Assembly: GCA_030549775.1 (NCBI GenBank) | Contig: CM060180.1 | Coordinates: 28,406,590 to 28,470,589 of the forward strand | Reading direction: 5' to 3' | DNA: 64,000 bases | Source: Tamarix chinensis | Taxonomy: Eukaryota > Streptophyta > Magnoliopsida > Caryophyllales > Tamaricaceae | Shown here: positions 63,032 to 64,000 of the stretch, piece after piece | Position numbering within the stretch: the first letter of the stretch is position 1 | Layout: each line of letters starts with the position of its first letter | Made by a program: the position numbers and the translations under genes | The notes under the pieces: model-generated | Seen by the model: the letters and a program-made list of their open reading frames with translations, nothing else | What the model was told of the DNA's origin: nothing | Database searches by the model: none

Positions 63032-63038
63032 TATAAAA
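63032..63038 (+). promoter_or_regulatory. Putative TATA box of the CAF1 gene
   Basis: TATAAAA within CATTTTATAAAATGC, followed by a CT-rich stretch with CTCTCTCTCTG, typical of plant leader starts. Predicts transcription from about 63065. Confidence 0.5.
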
Positions 63039-63064
63039 TGCTTCTCTCTGTAACTCAGAAGAAT

Positions 63065-63525
63065 GTGAGGAAGAGCAGAGGGGGTGGTAGTACCTCTCTC
63101 TCTGTAATCTTCATTTCCCTCTGAATAAAATTCAAAAAAGGAAAAAAGAAAAAAGAAAAAGAACTCATTTCTTCTACTTTTTTTTGAATCCAAAACAAGA
63201 AAAGAAATAGATTTATTGTTCTTTGGAGCCACCGAGAAAACCCTAGAAATACCCTTGCCGGCGATTCGAAATTCCAGGTAGGATCTTTATACATCCATCT
63301 ATTTCATGGCATGGCTTGTTCTGGTTTGTCTGCTTCCTAGAGGCTTTATTTTATTTCATTCTTGCATTGCGTTGGTTCTGTAAGTTTCTGACCGGGTATT
63401 TTTCCATTCTCTGGGAAATTTTGCAGAACAGTTGGGTCGATAAGATTTTAGGTTACGCATTTTGTTCTGTTACATTGCTTCATCTGGGCTCGAGTTCTAC
63501 TTGTTCTTTTAAACTTAATTTTCAC
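63065..63525 (+). promoter_or_regulatory. 5' leader of the CAF1 gene with an intron
   Basis: A CT/AG-rich leader exon ends at AATTCCAG/GTAGGATC (donor at 63278). A plausible acceptor is AAATTTTGCAG at 63426, leaving about 100 bp of leader before the ATG at 63526. The transcription start is inferred. Intron-containing leaders are common in plant housekeeping genes. Confidence 0.6.
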
Positions 63526-64000
63526 ATGGGTAGCGAAATGCCGGAGTCTTGTCTCAAGAGCGATTCGGTTAACATTAGGGAAGTCTGGGATGATAACCTT
63601 GAGCAAGAGTTTGCCCTAATTCGAGATATTGTTGATGAATACCCTTACATTGCTATGGATACTGAGTTCCCCGGCATTGTCCTTGCCTCCCTTCTTAAGG
63701 ATAACAATGATCAATTTTTTCATGCGCTGAAGGCTAACGTTGATCTCCTCAAGTTAATCCAGCTGGGGCTTACTTTTAGTGATGAGAAAGGGAATTTGCC
63801 TACTTGTGGGACTGGAAAGTATTGTATCTGGCAATTTAATTTTCGCGAGTTTAATCTCAATGAGGATGCCTATGCTATCGACTCTATTGAGCTTCTGAAA
63901 CGATGCGGTATTGACTTTGAGAAGAACTCTCAGAAGGGTGTGGATGCTCGGCGGTTTAGCGAGTTGCTCATGTCATCAGGAGTTGTGTTGAATGACAGCG
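63526..64000 (+). CDS. CAF1: CCR4-associated factor 1 (CAF1/POP2) deadenylase, 5' part
   Basis: Catalytic 3'-5' exoribonuclease subunit of the CCR4-NOT complex, which shortens mRNA poly(A) tails in the cytoplasm. 158 codons are visible before the window ends; plant CAF1 proteins usually have about 270-290 residues, so roughly the N-terminal 55% is here. The start ATG GGT AGC GAA at 63526 begins [20 protein letters not shown]. Family landmarks: [20 protein letters not shown] (17-36), [10 protein letters not shown] (41-50) with the first two DEDD nuclease residues D45 and E47, [36 protein letters not shown], and [15 protein letters not shown]. No intron is seen in the visible coding part. The remaining catalytic Asp residues and the HSGYD motif would lie beyond 64000. 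The insertion-free [14 protein letters not shown] stretch differs from the more common form, suggesting a particular CAF1 subclade. Confidence 0.96.
   Translation, partial: MGSEMPESCLKSDSVNIREVWDDNLEQEFALIRDIVDEYPYIAMDTEFPGIVLASLLKDNNDQFFHALKANVDLLKLIQLGLTFSDEKGNLPTCGTGKYCIWQFNFREFNLNEDAYAIDSIELLKRCGIDFEKNSQKGVDARRFSELLMSSGVVLNDS

Overview
The window looks like a nuclear segment of a flowering plant, most likely a eudicot. The evidence is GT-AG introns in plant-type genes, a plant LRL-type bHLH gene, a plant CAF1 deadenylase gene, a nuclear tRNA-Thr, TTTAGGG-type telomere-like repeats, and plant-restricted transposons (Cassandra TRIMs with 5S-rRNA-like LTRs, a CACTA/En-Spm element, hAT-type MITEs). 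The species cannot be named from the sequence alone. All calls were made by reading the sequence; no database search was run.

Only two host protein genes and one tRNA are supported. (1) A seven-exon bHLH transcription factor (LRL1/LRL2, bHLH66/bHLH69 type) lies on the minus strand at 10880-16110, with a leader and a TATA box near 16.74 kb. All seven exons join in frame to give 504 residues. (2) A tRNA-Thr(AGU) lies on the minus strand at 62842-62915. (3) The first 158 codons of a CCR4-NOT CAF1/POP2 deadenylase start at 63526 (+) and run off the window, preceded by a leader with an intron.

Everything else is transposon-derived or featureless AT-rich DNA. From 0.2 to 4 kb there is a decayed L1-type LINE, cut by a complete Cassandra TRIM (1561-2315) and by a decayed LTR-retrotransposon fragment. 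From 4.2 to 7.7 kb there is a three-LTR Cassandra tandem unit with a perfect 5-bp target duplication (and a MITE inside it), then a further two-LTR Cassandra. A hAT-type MITE lies at 8.88-9.52 kb. From 17.5 to about 62 kb the DNA is a nest of about nine related 3-8 kb units in both orientations. They begin TGTAAYACCCC and end GGGTRTTACA (with decay), carry no recognisable internal retrotransposon genes, and in several cases have 5-bp target duplications. They look like giant solo LTRs of a LARD-like retrotransposon family. Nested in them are a 5.6-kb CACTA element (18529-24152) carrying a Transposase_24/ULP1-protease gene with palindromic subterminal repeats, another Cassandra fragment, two further MITEs and many minisatellites.

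The most interesting points are: the CACTA element with its palindromic ends and nearly intact fused protease gene; the triple-LTR Cassandra; the shared termini of Cassandra and the giant units, which suggest mobilisation by one machinery; and the internal CCAC/GTGG hairpin arrays repeated in the giant units.
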